Positions 42,121 to 51,559 of a stretch of 64,000 bases of DNA are shown piece after piece (the stretch's first letter is position 1; every line of letters starts with the position of its first letter). The notes below the pieces were generated by a model. It was given only the letters and a program-made list of their open reading frames with translations. It ran no database searches and was not told where the DNA came from. The position numbers and the translations under genes are program-made. Source of the DNA: Sphingorhabdus pulchriflava (GTDB lineage Bacteria; Pseudomonadota; Alphaproteobacteria; Sphingomonadales; Sphingomonadaceae); NCBI RefSeq assembly GCF_003367235.1, contig NZ_QRGP01000001.1:806001-870000 (forward strand), read 5' to 3'.

Positions 42121-43328
42121 ATTGCCCCTTTTTGTGCGATCCGAAGCAGGGTGAGGGCGGAGAGTTTGGCGCGCTCGACCAGGCTTTCGGTTATCAGAAA
42201 TTCGTCGCTGCTGTGGATGCTGCCACCGCGTACGCCCATCGTATCGACAACGGGTACGCCGCAAGCCTCGATATTATTGCCATCGCATACGCCGCCGGTC
42301 GACTTCCAGCCGATGGAAAGGCCCAAATCCTCGCCGCAACTTTTGACGAGTCCGAACAGCTTTTCGGCCTCGGGTGTCAGCGGCTTCGGCGGACGGTTGA
42401 AATGGCCGTGCAGGTGAATTGAAACTTCATGCTCTAGCTCAATAATTGAAATCAATCTCTTGATTTCATTATAAGCTATATCTTGAAGGTCTGGGCCGTG
42501 CGGTCGCAGGTTGACGCGAAGGACTGCATGGTCGGGCACCACATTGTTCGGGCTGCCTCCGTCGATCTTGGCCGGATTGACCGAGAGACCGTCACGTGTC
42601 AGCGCCTTTAGCCGAAGCGCAAGATCCGCTGCGGCCAACACCGCGTTGCGGCCTTCTTGCGGATTGCGCCCGGCATGCGCGCTGCGGCCTGTGATAATGA
42701 TCGAAAAATTGCCGCTTCCTGCCCGGGCACCGGCGAGCGTTCCGTCGGGCAGCGCGGATGGTTCATAGGTCAAGGCAGCCAGCTTGCCCCTTGCGAGCTG
42801 CTTGATAAGCTCCGCAGAAGAGGCCGAACCGGTTTCCTCATCGCTGTTAATCAGCACCTGATAGCCGATCTGCTGAAATTCTGGCGCGGTTTCCGCCGCA
42901 GACAGGGCGGCGAGCATGACGGCGATTCCGCCCTTCATGTCGGCCACGCCGGGGCCATTCAGTACCCCTTCGTCGAGCCAGCGTTGTTCCTGAAACGGGT
43001 GATCGACCGCGAAGACGGTGTCCATATGGCCGGTCAGCAACAGCTGGATTGGCGCGTCTGGGCGAACCGTTGTAACCAGATGGCGGCCATGCGCCACTTC
43101 TACAATTGCGCCGTCGGCGAGCACTTTTTCGACGGGTGCAGGTTCGATCAGTTCGACTTCGCCATGCAGCGATGTAAAGGCATCGGCGAGCAGACTTGCC
43201 GTGGTGCCAAGCCCTTTCAGATTGCCGGTTCCGCTGTTTATCCCGGCCCAGATTTGTACCTGCGCCAGCATCCGGTCATGGTCCGGACGTTCGAGTGCGG
43301 CGAGTTCCGATTTCGAAAGCGGTTGCAT
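42117..43328 (-). CDS. M20-family metallohydrolase upstream of astA
   Basis: This M20 enzyme of about 403 residues has zinc-site motifs LLTGHMDTVFA, GVADMKGGIAVM and NSDEETGS, plus a dimerisation domain (GRSAHAGRNPQEGRNAV). It resembles carboxypeptidase G2/ArgE-type hydrolases, which split N-acyl or N-glutamyl bonds. Tight coupling to astA and astB suggests it might desuccinylate an AST intermediate, for example succinylglutamate in place of AstE; that is inference. The start is uncertain: ATG 43328 or the in-frame start at 43364, neither with a strong ribosome binding site. Confidence 0.8.
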   Translation of the reverse strand: MQPLSKSELAALERPDHDRMLAQVQIWAGINSGTGNLKGLGTTASLLADAFTSLHGEVELIEPAPVEKVLADGAIVEVAHGRHLVTTVRPDAPIQLLLTGHMDTVFAVDHPFQEQRWLDEGVLNGPGVADMKGGIAVMLAALSAAETAPEFQQIGYQVLINSDEETGSASSAELIKQLARGKLAALTYEPSALPDGTLAGARAGSGNFSIIITGRSAHAGRNPQEGRNAVLAAADLALRLKALTRDGLSVNPAKIDGGSPNNVVPDHAVLRVNLRPHGPDLQDIAYNEIKRLISIIELEHEVSIHLHGHFNRPPKPLTPEAEKLFGLVKSCGEDLGLSIGWKSTGGVCDGNNIEACGVPVVDTMGVRGGSIHSSDEFLITESLVERAKLSALTLLRIAQKGAI

Positions 43329-43378
43329 TTGATACGTGTAGCGAGGTGCAGCGCGTTGCGCCACCCCTAGCGACGCGT

Positions 43379-44200
43379 TTAGAGCAGTCTGGCCAGTTCA
43401 AGCCATTCCTCAATGGCGAGCGTTTCCGGTCGGCGTTCTGCTGCAATTCCAGCACGTTCCATCGCCTCTGCTGCGCCGCGAACGCCCTTCAGGCTTTGGC
43501 GCAGCATTTTGCGACGCTGGCCGAAAGCCGCCGCAGTCAGAGTTTCAAGCGTCGCCATTTGCACACCCTCGGGCTGATCTTTTGGCGTAATATGAACGAC
43601 AGCCGACATAACCTTGGGGGGAGGGGTAAAGGCGCTGCGGTGCACCGGCATCGCGATGCGGGCCTCGCACCGCCATTGGGCAAGAATTGCCAGCCGTCCA
43701 TAGGCTTCGGTATCGGGTTTGGCTATGATGCGGTCTGCCACTTCGCGCTGAAACATCAGGGTCAATGATTTCCACGCAGGCGGCCATTCTTCTCCGCTCA
43801 ACCAGCCAACGGCGAGGGCAGTGCCGACATTGTACGGCAGGTTAGAGGCGATGTGGAATGGTCCGCCGATTTCCTGCAACGGATCGATTTTCATCGCATC
43901 GCCTTCGATGACGCGTAACTGCCCAGGAAAGGCCTCGGAAAGCTCCTCAAGGGCAGGCAAACAGCGCCGGTCGCGTTCAACTGCCGTGACTTTGGCTCCC
44001 GCTCTCAAAAGCGCACGTGTTAAACCGCCCGGGCCAGGGCCGACTTCGTAAACCTGTTCGCCCTGAAGCGAACCAGGGACTGCCGCAATCCGGTCGAGCA
44101 ATTGTTCATCGAACAGGAAATTCTGTCCCAACGCCTTATTTGCGGACAAACCATGCCGGGCGATAACGTCACGCAGTGGTGGGAGCGCAGGCAAGGTCAT
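43379..44200 (-). CDS. rsmA: 16S rRNA A1518/A1519 dimethyltransferase
   Basis: This 273-residue KsgA/RsmA enzyme has ALGQNFLFDEQLLDRIA, the SAM motif VYEVGPGPGGLTRALL, IASNLPYNVGTALAV (NLPY catalytic motif) and LTLMFQREVADRI. It dimethylates two adenosines in the 16S 3' hairpin. The start at 44200 overlaps the pdxA stop (ATGA), preserving the lptD-surA-pdxA-rsmA order also known in enterobacteria. Confidence 0.96.
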   Translation of the reverse strand: MTLPALPPLRDVIARHGLSANKALGQNFLFDEQLLDRIAAVPGSLQGEQVYEVGPGPGGLTRALLRAGAKVTAVERDRRCLPALEELSEAFPGQLRVIEGDAMKIDPLQEIGGPFHIASNLPYNVGTALAVGWLSGEEWPPAWKSLTLMFQREVADRIIAKPDTEAYGRLAILAQWRCEARIAMPVHRSAFTPPPKVMSAVVHITPKDQPEGVQMATLETLTAAAFGQRRKMLRQSLKGVRGAAEAMERAGIAAERRPETLAIEEWLELARLL

Positions 44201-45222
44201 GCAGGGCAAGCAGCGGCGGCGAATGCCTTGCGGTTAGCGACAGCTTCGCCTGCCATGCGGATTGCTGCGATCATCGAATCCGGGCGCGCCTCGCCTTTTC
44301 CGGCTATGCCAAAAGCCGTACCATGATCGGGCGATGTTCTTATGATCGGTAGGCCGAGCGTAATGTTGACTGCTTCATGAAAATACAGCGTCTTAAGCGG
44401 GATAAGTGCCTGATCATGATAAGCGCAAAGGGCCGCATCAAAATTTTGCCGGGCTTCTGCATGGAACATAGTATCGGCGGGCAAGGGCCCTATGATGTCA
44501 AAGCCTTCGTCGGCGATCGATGCAATTGCGGGCATGAAAATGTCAATTTCTTCACGCCCCAGATTACCGCTTTCTCCCGCATGCGGGTTGAAGCCAGCAA
44601 TAGCGAGTCGCGGGTTTTTGATGCCGAAATCGCGGCATAACCCCTTGGCGGTGGCACGTATTCTGCGCCTGATCAGGCGCACATCGAGCTGAGATGCGAC
44701 ACTGGCCAGCGGAATGTGCGTCGTCATGGGAACAACGCGCAGGTCCGGACCAGCGAGCATCATCACAGCGTTGCGGCGTTCCACCCCGCAACGTTCGGCC
44801 ACAAATTCCGTTTGCCCCGGATAGTTAAATCCTATGGCGTAAAGCTGTGCTTTGGAAACAGGACCGGTAACTAAACCGGCAACGGTTCCCGATCGGGCAA
44901 AGCCGGTGGCTAGCTCCAATGCCTGCAAAGCGCAGTGCGCCCCGTCGAGGTCGGGATGACCCGGCACAATGGAAGCACAATCATGCACGTGGAATACGGG
45001 CAGGGCATCGTCAAACCGTTCGGCGGCTTGATCAGGATTGTCGATCCGGACGACCGGGCCATCCCAGTGATGCTCAAAACTGGCAATGTCACCGATTGCA
45101 AAGAAGCTGGAGAGCTTTTGCTTTTTTCGCGCTTCCCAAGCCTTGCCGATGATTTCCGGGCCGACTCCCGCAGGGTCGCCGCTGGAAATAGCCAGCGGCA
45201 GCATTTCGTCGGCCTCTGCCAT
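44197..45222 (-). CDS. pdxA: 4-hydroxythreonine-4-phosphate dehydrogenase
   Basis: This 341-residue enzyme of vitamin B6 synthesis has SSGDPAGVGPEIIGKAW, FVAERCGVERRNAVMMLAG, MTTHIPLA (metal His), FNPHAGESGNLGREE and CAYHDQALIPLKTL. ATG 45222 overlaps the surA TGA by one base (TGATG); an in-frame TTG one codon earlier is less likely. Confidence 0.96.
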   Translation of the reverse strand: MAEADEMLPLAISSGDPAGVGPEIIGKAWEARKKQKLSSFFAIGDIASFEHHWDGPVVRIDNPDQAAERFDDALPVFHVHDCASIVPGHPDLDGAHCALQALELATGFARSGTVAGLVTGPVSKAQLYAIGFNYPGQTEFVAERCGVERRNAVMMLAGPDLRVVPMTTHIPLASVASQLDVRLIRRRIRATAKGLCRDFGIKNPRLAIAGFNPHAGESGNLGREEIDIFMPAIASIADEGFDIIGPLPADTMFHAEARQNFDAALCAYHDQALIPLKTLYFHEAVNITLGLPIIRTSPDHGTAFGIAGKGEARPDSMIAAIRMAGEAVANRKAFAAAACPA

Positions 45223-46565
45223 CAATTATATTCGACGATTGCGTCGCGGCGAAGGTCGCGCAAGTACAGACGGGCGCGCTTGTTGGTGCGCTCATCTTCC
45301 AGCCGTGACATCACTTCGTCGAACGACTCCTGCGTTGCCGATTCAGGTGCGTCGCGTCCGCAGAGGACGAATACTCGCACACCATCCGCCATCGAACCAT
45401 AGGGTGGGGTCGATTGACCAATGGGCAGGTCAAGCATGATTTGCTGCAGCGGTCCGGGAAGGTCACGCACACGCAGGCTGTCGCGATTGACGACATCCGC
45501 ACCAAGCGTTTTTGCAACATCGTCGGCCGCGCCACAGCCGCGAATTTTCTGCGTTTCTTCGCTGAATCGCTTCACCATCGGAGCTGCCTGCGCCTCTGTC
45601 GAGCCTGCAGGAAAGCTTATCGCGATCTGTTTCAGGCTGAGGGTAGAATCGCGCGGGTCGCTGGTTGCCACCTGGCGGCGATCAATCAGCAACAACAGCG
45701 AAATGCCGCCGGGAGCAGGCACAGCCACGATTTCATTGCTGCTCATTTCGGCTGCAGCGGTGGCAAGCGACTGCGGCAATTGCTCAAGCCGGACCCAACC
45801 CAAATCGCCGCCTACAGCTGCGGTTGAGGCTTCCGAAAACTGGCGCGCATAAGCGGTAAACGATCCGCCTTGCTGAATCTGCTCCAATATTTTTCGGGCG
45901 TTGGCAAACACCTGCTCCTGATTTTCAGGCGTTGCCGATAGATAGATTTCGCCCAGCCGGTATTCAGTCGTCCCTTTGGTTGTGTTGATCCGCTGGATGA
46001 TCGCGTTCACCTCGTCATCGCTGACGTTGATGAACGGGCGAACGTTCCGGCTCAACAACCGGTTCCACGACAATTCGGCCTTGATTTGGCGCTTCAGCGT
46101 CGCAATCGACGACCCTTTCGATGCCAGATAGGCTTCCGTTTCCGGGACGGTTTTGCGGAAATTCTGCTCGGCTACGCGCACGAAATATTGATCGACTTCT
46201 TCATTGGTCACTTCGACTTCGTTGGCAGCGGCTTCCTGAATCTGAAGTGATTCATCTATGAGATTGGTCAGGATCTGCGCGCGAAAGCGTTCGATTTCTT
46301 CGGGCGGCAGTTGATCATTGTTCGCTGCAACGATCAAAGCGAGGCGGTGGTCGACATCGGTCCCGGTGATGATTTCACCGTTGACCACAGCCGTGGCGCG
46401 GCGAACATTGGGATCATTGGGTTTGGCCAGCAACTGGCCTCCTCCTGGGATATCGAGCGCAGCTTCAGGTGTGGATTCGTCGGCAACTGTCTGACTGGAG
46501 GCAGGCGACAATGCGGTAATGGCCGCGACACCGGTAACCAGGGCAAGACGGGTAAATAGTTTCAT
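45222..46565 (-). CDS. surA: Peptidylprolyl isomerase / outer-membrane protein chaperone SurA
   Basis: This 447-residue periplasmic chaperone starts with a signal peptide (FTRLALVTGVAAITALSPASS). The N-terminal SurA domain (about 55-170, ATAVVNGEIITGTDVDHRLA) is followed by a parvulin domain (about 205-305, YRLGEIYLSATPEN and AVGGDLGWV) and a weaker second unit. ATG 46565 was chosen as the signal-peptide start. It escorts outer-membrane proteins such as LptD, encoded just upstream. Confidence 0.93.
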   Translation of the reverse strand: MKLFTRLALVTGVAAITALSPASSQTVADESTPEAALDIPGGGQLLAKPNDPNVRRATAVVNGEIITGTDVDHRLALIVAANNDQLPPEEIERFRAQILTNLIDESLQIQEAAANEVEVTNEEVDQYFVRVAEQNFRKTVPETEAYLASKGSSIATLKRQIKAELSWNRLLSRNVRPFINVSDDEVNAIIQRINTTKGTTEYRLGEIYLSATPENQEQVFANARKILEQIQQGGSFTAYARQFSEASTAAVGGDLGWVRLEQLPQSLATAAAEMSSNEIVAVPAPGGISLLLLIDRRQVATSDPRDSTLSLKQIAISFPAGSTEAQAAPMVKRFSEETQKIRGCGAADDVAKTLGADVVNRDSLRVRDLPGPLQQIMLDLPIGQSTPPYGSMADGVRVFVLCGRDAPESATQESFDEVMSRLEDERTNKRARLYLRDLRRDAIVEYN

Positions 46566-46660
46566 TGCATACTTCCATGAATGGCCGATACAGGCCGCGC
46601 GCAATAGGGAGCCGTGGCTGAACAATAGCTGACGAGCCTAGAATCCCCCTTTAACCCGTC

Positions 46661-48883
46661 TTAGACGCCCAGATTTCGAAATGCCAGACGGAAGAGGAAT
46701 GTATTCCCCTTACGGGCGTCGCCGGTCGGCTGATAGTCGCGCCGCCAAGTGAGCGAAAGCGACAGGCAATCATCGTCATAAGCGAGGCCCAGTCGATGGC
46801 GAATGGGATCGAATCCATCGCTCAATGCAATCGGGTCTTCTTTCGGCCCGGTCAGATCGATAATTGTCGACCCAAAGACTGACCAATAGCGAGCGACGCG
46901 CAGTCGCCCGGCAAGTCGAATTTCTTCGCGGTCCGCAAGATCCTCTACCGTCGCACCGATATCCCGGTTGAGTTTCAAATAGCCGATTTGTGCATAGGTA
47001 CTGCGCGAACCGATGGTGGCGTCGATTTCGTTGCGACGGATGGCAAAATTATCCTTGTCGAGCCGGAACCGGTGGGTCAGTTTGACGAAATCCCGGAAAC
47101 GGAATTCGCTCCGCCCAACAATGTCCGAAACCTTGTTCGACAGTCCCGTGCCGTCCGGGAAAATTGTTGCCTTGTTCGACAGGCGGTAGCTTTGGCCGAT
47201 ATTGAATTCGAAGGATGCCTTTCTGCCCTGCACGGACCAGTCCAGGCCATAAGTCAGCCGGACATTATCTTCGATACGGTCATAGCCCGGAAAGCGGTTC
47301 AGCGCGAACAGATTGCTGTCTTCCAGGTCGACAGCACGAGCATCCTCATTTGGCATTTCAAGGTTTGCCGTGGTGTAAGCCGCGACCATTTGCACGCGGG
47401 GTGTCAATATCTGCGTGCCGCCAAACGCTTCGCCAACGAACGGCCAGCGAACATCCACAGCGCCGGCTGCGATACCGCGCGCCTGCCAACCGCTTTCACC
47501 GCGATAGATGGGCGTAATCGACGTCGCGTTTTCATCGCTATGATAAACGTCGCCACGTCCGAGCAACGTGAAATTCACTTCCTGACCCAAAGCGGTGAGT
47601 GTGCGCAAATCCCATTTGGCCATGCCAAAAGCGCGCCGCGTATCCTGACCTGACGTGCGGCCGATCAGCAGACTATTGGCCTGTAACTGGACTTTGCCGC
47701 CCAGAACCGGGTCGGTCAGTCGCAGTCGATAGTCGATTTCGGGCAGCGCAATAGGTTGCAACCCTTGCCGATCACCCGTCCGCAGAGTCTGCACCCCCCA
47801 GCCATTAAAGGCAAAATAGCTGTTATCGTCTATCCGTTCGAGGTTGATGTTATTGCGCAGCCGATCATCTCGACTGATATCGTAACGGCGGAGGAATGTG
47901 CGGTCGGTCGCTAACCGGATGGAGGCCGAACTGGACCAATTGGGCGTGAACTGGAATTTGCCGCTGCCTTCCAGATAACCGCGAAACCGGTTTTCGCCTG
48001 TGGCAGCGACGCCCGCCGTCGATACCCTGTTACTATAGGTGGCATAGCCAGTGATCTGGAATGCACCTTTGTCTTCCCAAGCGCGATACTGGGCTTGCGC
48101 CATCGGGGCGACATCGCTGAACAGATGGGCCGATAGCAAAAGGTCACGATTGTCGGCCAGTCGCCAATAATAGCCTTGCTCAACTTCGACGCCGTTGTTT
48201 CGCGAAAAGCGCAATTTGGGGATAAGGAATCCGCTACCGGCGGTCGCTTCAGCTGGGTGCGAAAGGCCCGGCAGAGGTATGACGGGCAAGCCGAATAGCT
48301 CGATGCGTGCGCCTTGATAGCGCACTCTCTTTTTGTTCGGGTCGTAAATAACCTTGACCGCTTTGACCTGCCAACTGGGATCCTTGGGGCAGCCGTCGGG
48401 ACCTTCGACTTTGCAGGCGGTATAGGCTGCTCCGTCGAGAGAATAGACACCGTTTTCACGCTTTCCGGAATTTGCGGCCAGACGGCTGCCGTCTTTCAGC
48501 ACGAGCAGCAGATTTTCGACAATGCCATCGCGCAAGCTTTCGGTCACTTCGATACTGTCGCTATAGGCAACATCCCCGTCAGGCCCGACCGAACGGATAT
48601 TCCCGCGCGCCATCACTTTGCCCGAACGCCGGTCCCAGATTATTGTGTCGGCGCGCAGGCGATATCCGTCTCGATTGGCAATGACATTGCCCGATGCGGT
48701 GACCACATCGGTGGGGGCTTCGTAAATAATCTGGTCAGCAGAAAAAGCGATTTCGTCCGGCTCGGCGTTCGATTGTTCCTTGCCTTCATCCTGCGCCCAA
48801 GCCGGGTTTGCTACACAGCCTAATGCGACCAGTGCCAAGCACAGGCTGTAGTTCACAATCTTTGGCGAAAGGGGCTGCCGCAT
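46661..48883 (-). CDS. lptD: LPS-assembly protein LptD
   Basis: This 740-residue outer-membrane translocon has a signal peptide ending near PAWAQ, an N-terminal OstA/LptA-like jellyroll (about 40-140, FSADQIIYEAPTDVVTASGN) and a C-terminal LptD barrel (from about 210, LPVIPLPGLSHPAEATAGSG). With LptE it inserts lipopolysaccharide into the outer leaflet. It heads the lptD-surA-pdxA-rsmA run and is divergent from pepA across 209 bp. Confidence 0.95.
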   Translation of the reverse strand: MRQPLSPKIVNYSLCLALVALGCVANPAWAQDEGKEQSNAEPDEIAFSADQIIYEAPTDVVTASGNVIANRDGYRLRADTIIWDRRSGKVMARGNIRSVGPDGDVAYSDSIEVTESLRDGIVENLLLVLKDGSRLAANSGKRENGVYSLDGAAYTACKVEGPDGCPKDPSWQVKAVKVIYDPNKKRVRYQGARIELFGLPVIPLPGLSHPAEATAGSGFLIPKLRFSRNNGVEVEQGYYWRLADNRDLLLSAHLFSDVAPMAQAQYRAWEDKGAFQITGYATYSNRVSTAGVAATGENRFRGYLEGSGKFQFTPNWSSSASIRLATDRTFLRRYDISRDDRLRNNINLERIDDNSYFAFNGWGVQTLRTGDRQGLQPIALPEIDYRLRLTDPVLGGKVQLQANSLLIGRTSGQDTRRAFGMAKWDLRTLTALGQEVNFTLLGRGDVYHSDENATSITPIYRGESGWQARGIAAGAVDVRWPFVGEAFGGTQILTPRVQMVAAYTTANLEMPNEDARAVDLEDSNLFALNRFPGYDRIEDNVRLTYGLDWSVQGRKASFEFNIGQSYRLSNKATIFPDGTGLSNKVSDIVGRSEFRFRDFVKLTHRFRLDKDNFAIRRNEIDATIGSRSTYAQIGYLKLNRDIGATVEDLADREEIRLAGRLRVARYWSVFGSTIIDLTGPKEDPIALSDGFDPIRHRLGLAYDDDCLSLSLTWRRDYQPTGDARKGNTFLFRLAFRNLGV

Positions 48884-49092
48884 AAATGGTTACGCAAATC
48901 CTTTAGAACCGGAAAATGGCGGGGTCCAGACCCGCTATTGAAAGGGTGATAGGCCCATGGACGCTAAGCCTTGGTTACCGCAACCATCTTTTGCTTTAAT
49001 CCCGGCTGAATGTTTGCTTATAGCATTCGCCAGAACAAGCGCGGGCCAGATTCCCCGCAATTTTTATTCAATCACTGAAAGGCCGTTTCGAC

Positions 49093-50550
49093 ATGCAGGT
49101 AAGTTTTGCCGCCCAACGCCCCGCCGATTCCGATGTAATCGGTTTTGTGATCCAAAAAAGCACATGGGACAGCTTCGTTTTTCCGCTTGAAAATCCGGAA
49201 GCGGCCCGCGACACTGCAAAGCTTGCCCGTTTTGAAGGTAATGCCGGGCAAAGCTTCCTTTATTTTGCGCAGGAAGGCGGACGGACAATCCGTATCGCCC
49301 TGATCGCAGTCGCCGATGGTGATGCGGCGGATTATTCCCGTGCAGGCGGCGATCTGCTCGCCAAGGTACAGACTTGCGGTGCCAAGACCATCGCGCTGCA
49401 CGCGGCCAATCTTGATGCAAAGGCGGCGGCTGAGGTTGCTTACGGTGCAACGCTTCGTAACTGGCGCATCGACAAATACCGCACCAAACTGCCTGAAACG
49501 TCAAAGCCGACAATTACGGGCCTGACCGTGGTCGGCGCTCCTGCTGAAGCGGAAGCCTTGTGGGCTAGCTATGCTGCGATTGCCGATGGTGTTGCCCTGA
49601 CCAAAGAATTGGTTAGCGAACCCGCCAACATCATTTATCCTGAAAGTTTTGTCGAACGCTGCCAGCATCTGCAAGCATTGGGTATCGAAATCGATGTTCT
49701 TGACGATAAGGAAATGGCTAAGCTCGGCATGGGCGCGCTGCTTGGCGTTGCACAGGGTTCGGTCCGTCCGGCGCGTATGCTGGTGATGAAATGGGATGGC
49801 ACGGGCGGCAAACAGGAAAAGCCGGTGGTGTTCGTTGGCAAGGGAGTGACTTTTGACACCGGCGGCATCTCTATCAAGCCCGCTGCCGGCATGGAAGACA
49901 TGAAGTGGGACATGGGCGGCGCAGGCGCGGTTGCCGGCACGATGAAGGCCCTCGCAGGTCGCAAGGCCAAGGCCCATGTTGTCGGTATTTGCGGCCTTGT
50001 CGAGAATATGCCTGACGGCAATGCACAACGCCCGGGCGATGTCGTTACCAGCATGTCCGGCCAGACCATCGAGGTGATCAACACCGATGCAGAAGGTCGT
50101 CTCGTTCTTTGCGACGCGCTGCATTACGCGCAGGAGAAGTTCAAGCCGGATACCATCATCGATCTGGCCACACTGACCGGTGCGATCATCATTTCGCTCG
50201 GTAAGGAACATGCCGGCCTGTTTTCGAACAGCGACGAACTTTCGGACAAGCTTCTTGCCGCCGGCAAAGCGACCGGTGACAAATTGTGGCGCCTGCCGGT
50301 GGGCCCTGCCTATGACAAGCTGATCGACAGCCCGATTGCCGACATCAAGAATGTCGGTCCGCGCGATGCAGGCTCGATCACCGCTGCCCAGTTCCTCCAG
50401 CGCTTTATCCAGGACGGCGTCAAATGGGCGCATCTCGATATCGCTGGCACTGTCTGGGGCGACAAGGATGGTCCGACCTGGGCCAAGGGTGCCACCGGCT
50501 ATGGCGTGAAGCTGCTCGACCGTTTTGTGGCCGACAATTACGAGGCATAA
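49093..50550 (+). CDS. pepA: Leucyl aminopeptidase (M17)
   Basis: This 485-residue M17 peptidase has GKGVTFDTGGISIKPA (metal Lys/Asp), MKWDMGGAGAVAGTM and the signature NTDAEGRLVLCDAL, with the catalytic Lys and Arg in place. It releases N-terminal residues from peptides in the cytoplasm. The N-terminal M17 domain (about 1-150) is present. holC follows 12 bp downstream, a pairing common in proteobacteria. Confidence 0.96.
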   Translation: MQVSFAAQRPADSDVIGFVIQKSTWDSFVFPLENPEAARDTAKLARFEGNAGQSFLYFAQEGGRTIRIALIAVADGDAADYSRAGGDLLAKVQTCGAKTIALHAANLDAKAAAEVAYGATLRNWRIDKYRTKLPETSKPTITGLTVVGAPAEAEALWASYAAIADGVALTKELVSEPANIIYPESFVERCQHLQALGIEIDVLDDKEMAKLGMGALLGVAQGSVRPARMLVMKWDGTGGKQEKPVVFVGKGVTFDTGGISIKPAAGMEDMKWDMGGAGAVAGTMKALAGRKAKAHVVGICGLVENMPDGNAQRPGDVVTSMSGQTIEVINTDAEGRLVLCDALHYAQEKFKPDTIIDLATLTGAIIISLGKEHAGLFSNSDELSDKLLAAGKATGDKLWRLPVGPAYDKLIDSPIADIKNVGPRDAGSITAAQFLQRFIQDGVKWAHLDIAGTVWGDKDGPTWAKGATGYGVKLLDRFVADNYEA

Positions 50551-50562
50551 TCGGAAAGGCCG

Positions 50563-51000
50563 ATGCAGGTCGATTTCTACCAGCTGACCCGCGATCCTGC
50601 GGAACAGGTCATACCCGCCATTGCCCAGAAAATTCTGGACGATGGCGGGCGGCTGCTTGTCGTCAGTGGCGACGATGCACAACTCGGCAAACTCTCGGTC
50701 GCGCTGTGGAGCGCGAAGCCGGAAAGCTTTATCGCGCACCAAAGGTCGGGAGAGGGCGATGATAGCCTGCAACCCGTATTGCTTGCGAACGAAGCCTTAG
50801 CTTCCAACGGTGCGCGCATGATTGCCCTAGCTGATGGCGAGTGGCGCGATCACGCGCTTGGCTTTGACCGGGCCTTTTATCTGTTCCCGCCAGAAAAGAC
50901 CGACAATGCCCGGGCCGCCTGGCGCGCGCTGGCGGACCGGCCAGATGTCGAGCGTCGTTACTGGAAACAGGACGGCGGAAAATGGCGGCAAGGCCCTTGA
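50563..51000 (+). CDS. holC: DNA polymerase III chi subunit
   Basis: This 145-residue protein has the chi-subunit pattern: VDFYQLTRDPAEQVIPAIAQ, LVVSGDDAQLGKLSVALW, SFIAH and the central QPVLLANE. Chi links the clamp loader to SSB. It sits directly after pepA in the conserved pepA-holC arrangement. Confidence 0.93.
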   Translation: MQVDFYQLTRDPAEQVIPAIAQKILDDGGRLLVVSGDDAQLGKLSVALWSAKPESFIAHQRSGEGDDSLQPVLLANEALASNGARMIALADGEWRDHALGFDRAFYLFPPEKTDNARAAWRALADRPDVERRYWKQDGGKWRQGP

Positions 51001-51062
51001 GCTTCCAAATTTCAGCGATATTCTGAACGCATATGGGGTCGCAGCCATTTCGGGAGAATGTG

Positions 51063-51554
51063 ATGAAGAAACTCACCCTGCTATTTGCGACCGCCTTGAT
51101 CGCATCTTGTGGTTCAGAGCCAACCACAACGGTGACTACGTCAGACGGAAAATCGGTCGAACTGACCCAAAATGGTCAAAACGAAGCGACGGTCAAAGCC
51201 GAAGATGGCACCACAGCCACTTTCTCTACCGGTGCTGCCGCTGCAAAGGACCTCCCTTTGGGAATTTCGGCTTATCCCGGTGCAGCGGTCACGGCAAACA
51301 TCTCTGGGAATCGCCCGGACGGCAAAGGTGGGGCAATGGTCACTATGACAACGTCTGATGCGCCTGACAAAGTCACGACCTTCTATAAAGCCGAAGCAGC
51401 GAAGCGAGGCATGACGACCAAGTCCCAGGAAACGGCGGTTGGCAATATGGCCAGTTTCTCGGCGGAAAACGACGCAGGTGAAAAACTGGTCGCTACCGCT
51501 ACGCCAGGTGGTGACGGCAAGACGCAGGTAATGCTGGTAATAGAGACCAAATAG
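51063..51554 (+). CDS. Putative lipoprotein
   Basis: This 163-residue protein starts at ATG 51063 after GGGAGAATG and carries a lipobox (LLFATALIASC) with lipidation Cys16. The mature part is Thr/Ala/Lys-rich, with a segment DLPLGISAYPGAAVTANISG and a C-terminal TQVMLVIETK. It is likely anchored to the inner leaflet of the outer membrane. I do not recognise the family. Confidence 0.75.
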   Translation: MKKLTLLFATALIASCGSEPTTTVTTSDGKSVELTQNGQNEATVKAEDGTTATFSTGAAAAKDLPLGISAYPGAAVTANISGNRPDGKGGAMVTMTTSDAPDKVTTFYKAEAAKRGMTTKSQETAVGNMASFSAENDAGEKLVATATPGGDGKTQVMLVIETK

Positions 51555-51559
51555 CCGGT

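Noticed and set aside
49501-50772. 423-codon minus-strand open frame opposite pepA
   Set aside because: pepA carries the full M17 signature on the other strand; the antisense frame shows no family features.
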